A stretch of 34,431 nucleotides of DNA, taken from NCBI GenBank assembly GCA_036897485.1, contig JAYMTF010000522.1:1-34431 (forward strand). Direction: 5' to 3'. The notes below the pieces were generated by a model. That model saw only the letters and a list, made by a program, of their open reading frames with translations, ran no database searches and was not told the origin of the DNA. The DNA comes from Pelargonium nanum. Taxonomy: Eukaryota > Streptophyta > Magnoliopsida > Geraniales > Geraniaceae. Positions within the stretch are counted from its first letter, which is position 1. The number at the start of each line of letters is the position of its first letter. Below are positions 33,634-34,431 of the stretch, one piece after another. Both the position numbers and the translations under genes were made by a program.

Positions 33634-34150
33634 CCTGATTGAGTATAGAATCAAAAGCTATGGTGATAACCAGACCTCCTCAAAACTCAAAACCACAAAT
33701 CCAATCCAATTCAATTCAATAGAAACATCGCATCACAATTCACACCTTGTTGAAGATTCTCAGAGAAAAACGATGGAAAACATGGCCATCAATTTCCTTT
33801 TTTTTTCTCTCTCTCTCTGTCTCTCTGGTTTTGTTTTTGGTTTGGGCAACAAATATTGATATGATGATGATGATGTTTAGCAAAATTACAAAACTGAGAA
33901 AACAAAATATATAAAATAATGTATGTATTTTTTTATATAATCATAAAATTAAAAAAAAAAATGAATAAAGTAGGAGGAAAAAGGGATTGATGGTGGAATG
34001 GAATGGAAATGAAATGGAATCTTTGAAGAAAAGAACACAGCTTCACACTTTGCCCCATTTTTCTCCGCCGATTGCTACTTTGATTTGTTAACTAATCATT
34101 CCCCTTTTTGGGCTTGGGCTTTGTGTTCTTGGGCCTGGCCCACCTCAACT
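33634..34150 (-). promoter_or_regulatory. Leader and promoter region of the WRKY gene
   Basis: Contains a CT-rich microsatellite at about 33798-33829 (GA-rich on the gene strand) and AT-rich DNA to about 33970. Transcription probably starts near 33.7-33.8 kb. No TATA box is assigned. Confidence 0.4.
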
Positions 34151-34163
34151 TTTCTAGGGGTAG

Positions 34164-34431
34164 TTTTGTCTTTTAGGACAAAATACCAGGGACATAATAG
34201 TCCACCAAAATTATTTTTATGGTATGATTATTAGTGATCGTACCGGTCTTGCTTTATGTATTGTGAATGTGTCATTCTCGTTTGTTAATCGATCACCGAA
34301 TGTAGACGTTTTCCAAGTTCTAGCAATGGCGTCTAGCTCTTTGTCTGGTCGTTGTTCTTGAGGTGCTCCGTTTTGTCTTTTAGGACAAAATACCAGGGAC
34401 ATAATAGTCCACCAAAATTATTTTTTATGGT
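34164..34431 (+). repeat. 60-bp direct repeats, 207 bp apart
   Basis: The sequence starting TTTTGTCTTTTAGGACAAAA occurs at 34164-34223 and again at 34371-34431, almost identical over its full 60 bp; the second copy has one extra T. Each starts with a perfect 7-bp stem (TTTTGTC / GACAAAA) around a 6-base loop. The second copy runs into the window edge, so the array or element may continue. Confidence 0.92.

Overview
This is a stretch of plant nuclear DNA, almost certainly from a eudicot. It is AT-rich, its genes are split by GT-AG introns, and all five protein genes match plant families: a WPP-domain-interacting KASH protein (WIP), a HAPLESS 8 (HAP8) family protein, an 'uncharacterized At4g26450' family protein, a CLC-f chloride channel/transporter, and a group I WRKY factor of the WRKY2/WRKY34 type. 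I cannot name the species. I see no tRNA or rRNA gene, no CRISPR array and no bacterial-type operon.

Layout. WIP (minus strand, two coding exons, 115-3509) ends in a textbook KASH tail and has a 1.7 kb intron holding a degenerate Au-like SINE. From 3.6 to 5.9 kb lie the WIP promoter, a 122-bp Stowaway-like MITE and AT-rich DNA. The HAP8-like gene (minus, 5902-10403, three coding exons) carries a C-x2-C-x13-H-x3-C zinc finger, a C-terminal tandem duplication and a hAT-type MITE in intron 1. From 10.5 to 14.7 kb are its probable long spliced leader and promoter, an RNase H-like retroelement fragment and the downstream region of the next gene. The At4g26450-like gene (minus, 14733-17286, three coding exons) follows. 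From 17.4 to 20.3 kb is a shared head-to-head promoter region. CLC-f (plus, 20358-27124, nine exons, 783 aa) is the only plus-strand gene; its introns hold a CACTA-type terminus and a reverse-transcriptase scrap. From 27.1 to 28.9 kb is a convergent intergenic region with a 21-bp minisatellite. WRKY2/34-like (minus, 28903-32842, five coding exons, 731 aa) closes the gene set. Its promoter and a pair of 60-bp direct repeats fill the right edge.

How the genes relate. From memory of Arabidopsis, WIP1 (AT4G26455), At4g26450 and WRKY34 (AT4G26440) are near neighbours, and WIP2 (AT5G56210), HAP8 (AT5G56250) and WRKY2 (AT5G56270) lie close together in a second region. This window therefore looks like the unsplit ancestral block, with CLC-f added or retained on the other strand. 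WIP, HAP8 and WRKY2/34 all have reported male-gametophyte roles, so the neighbourhood may be a pollen-linked one; that last point is inference.

All splice sites given were read by eye from GT/AG boundaries and codon phase. They yield uninterrupted proteins, but UTR boundaries are tentative.
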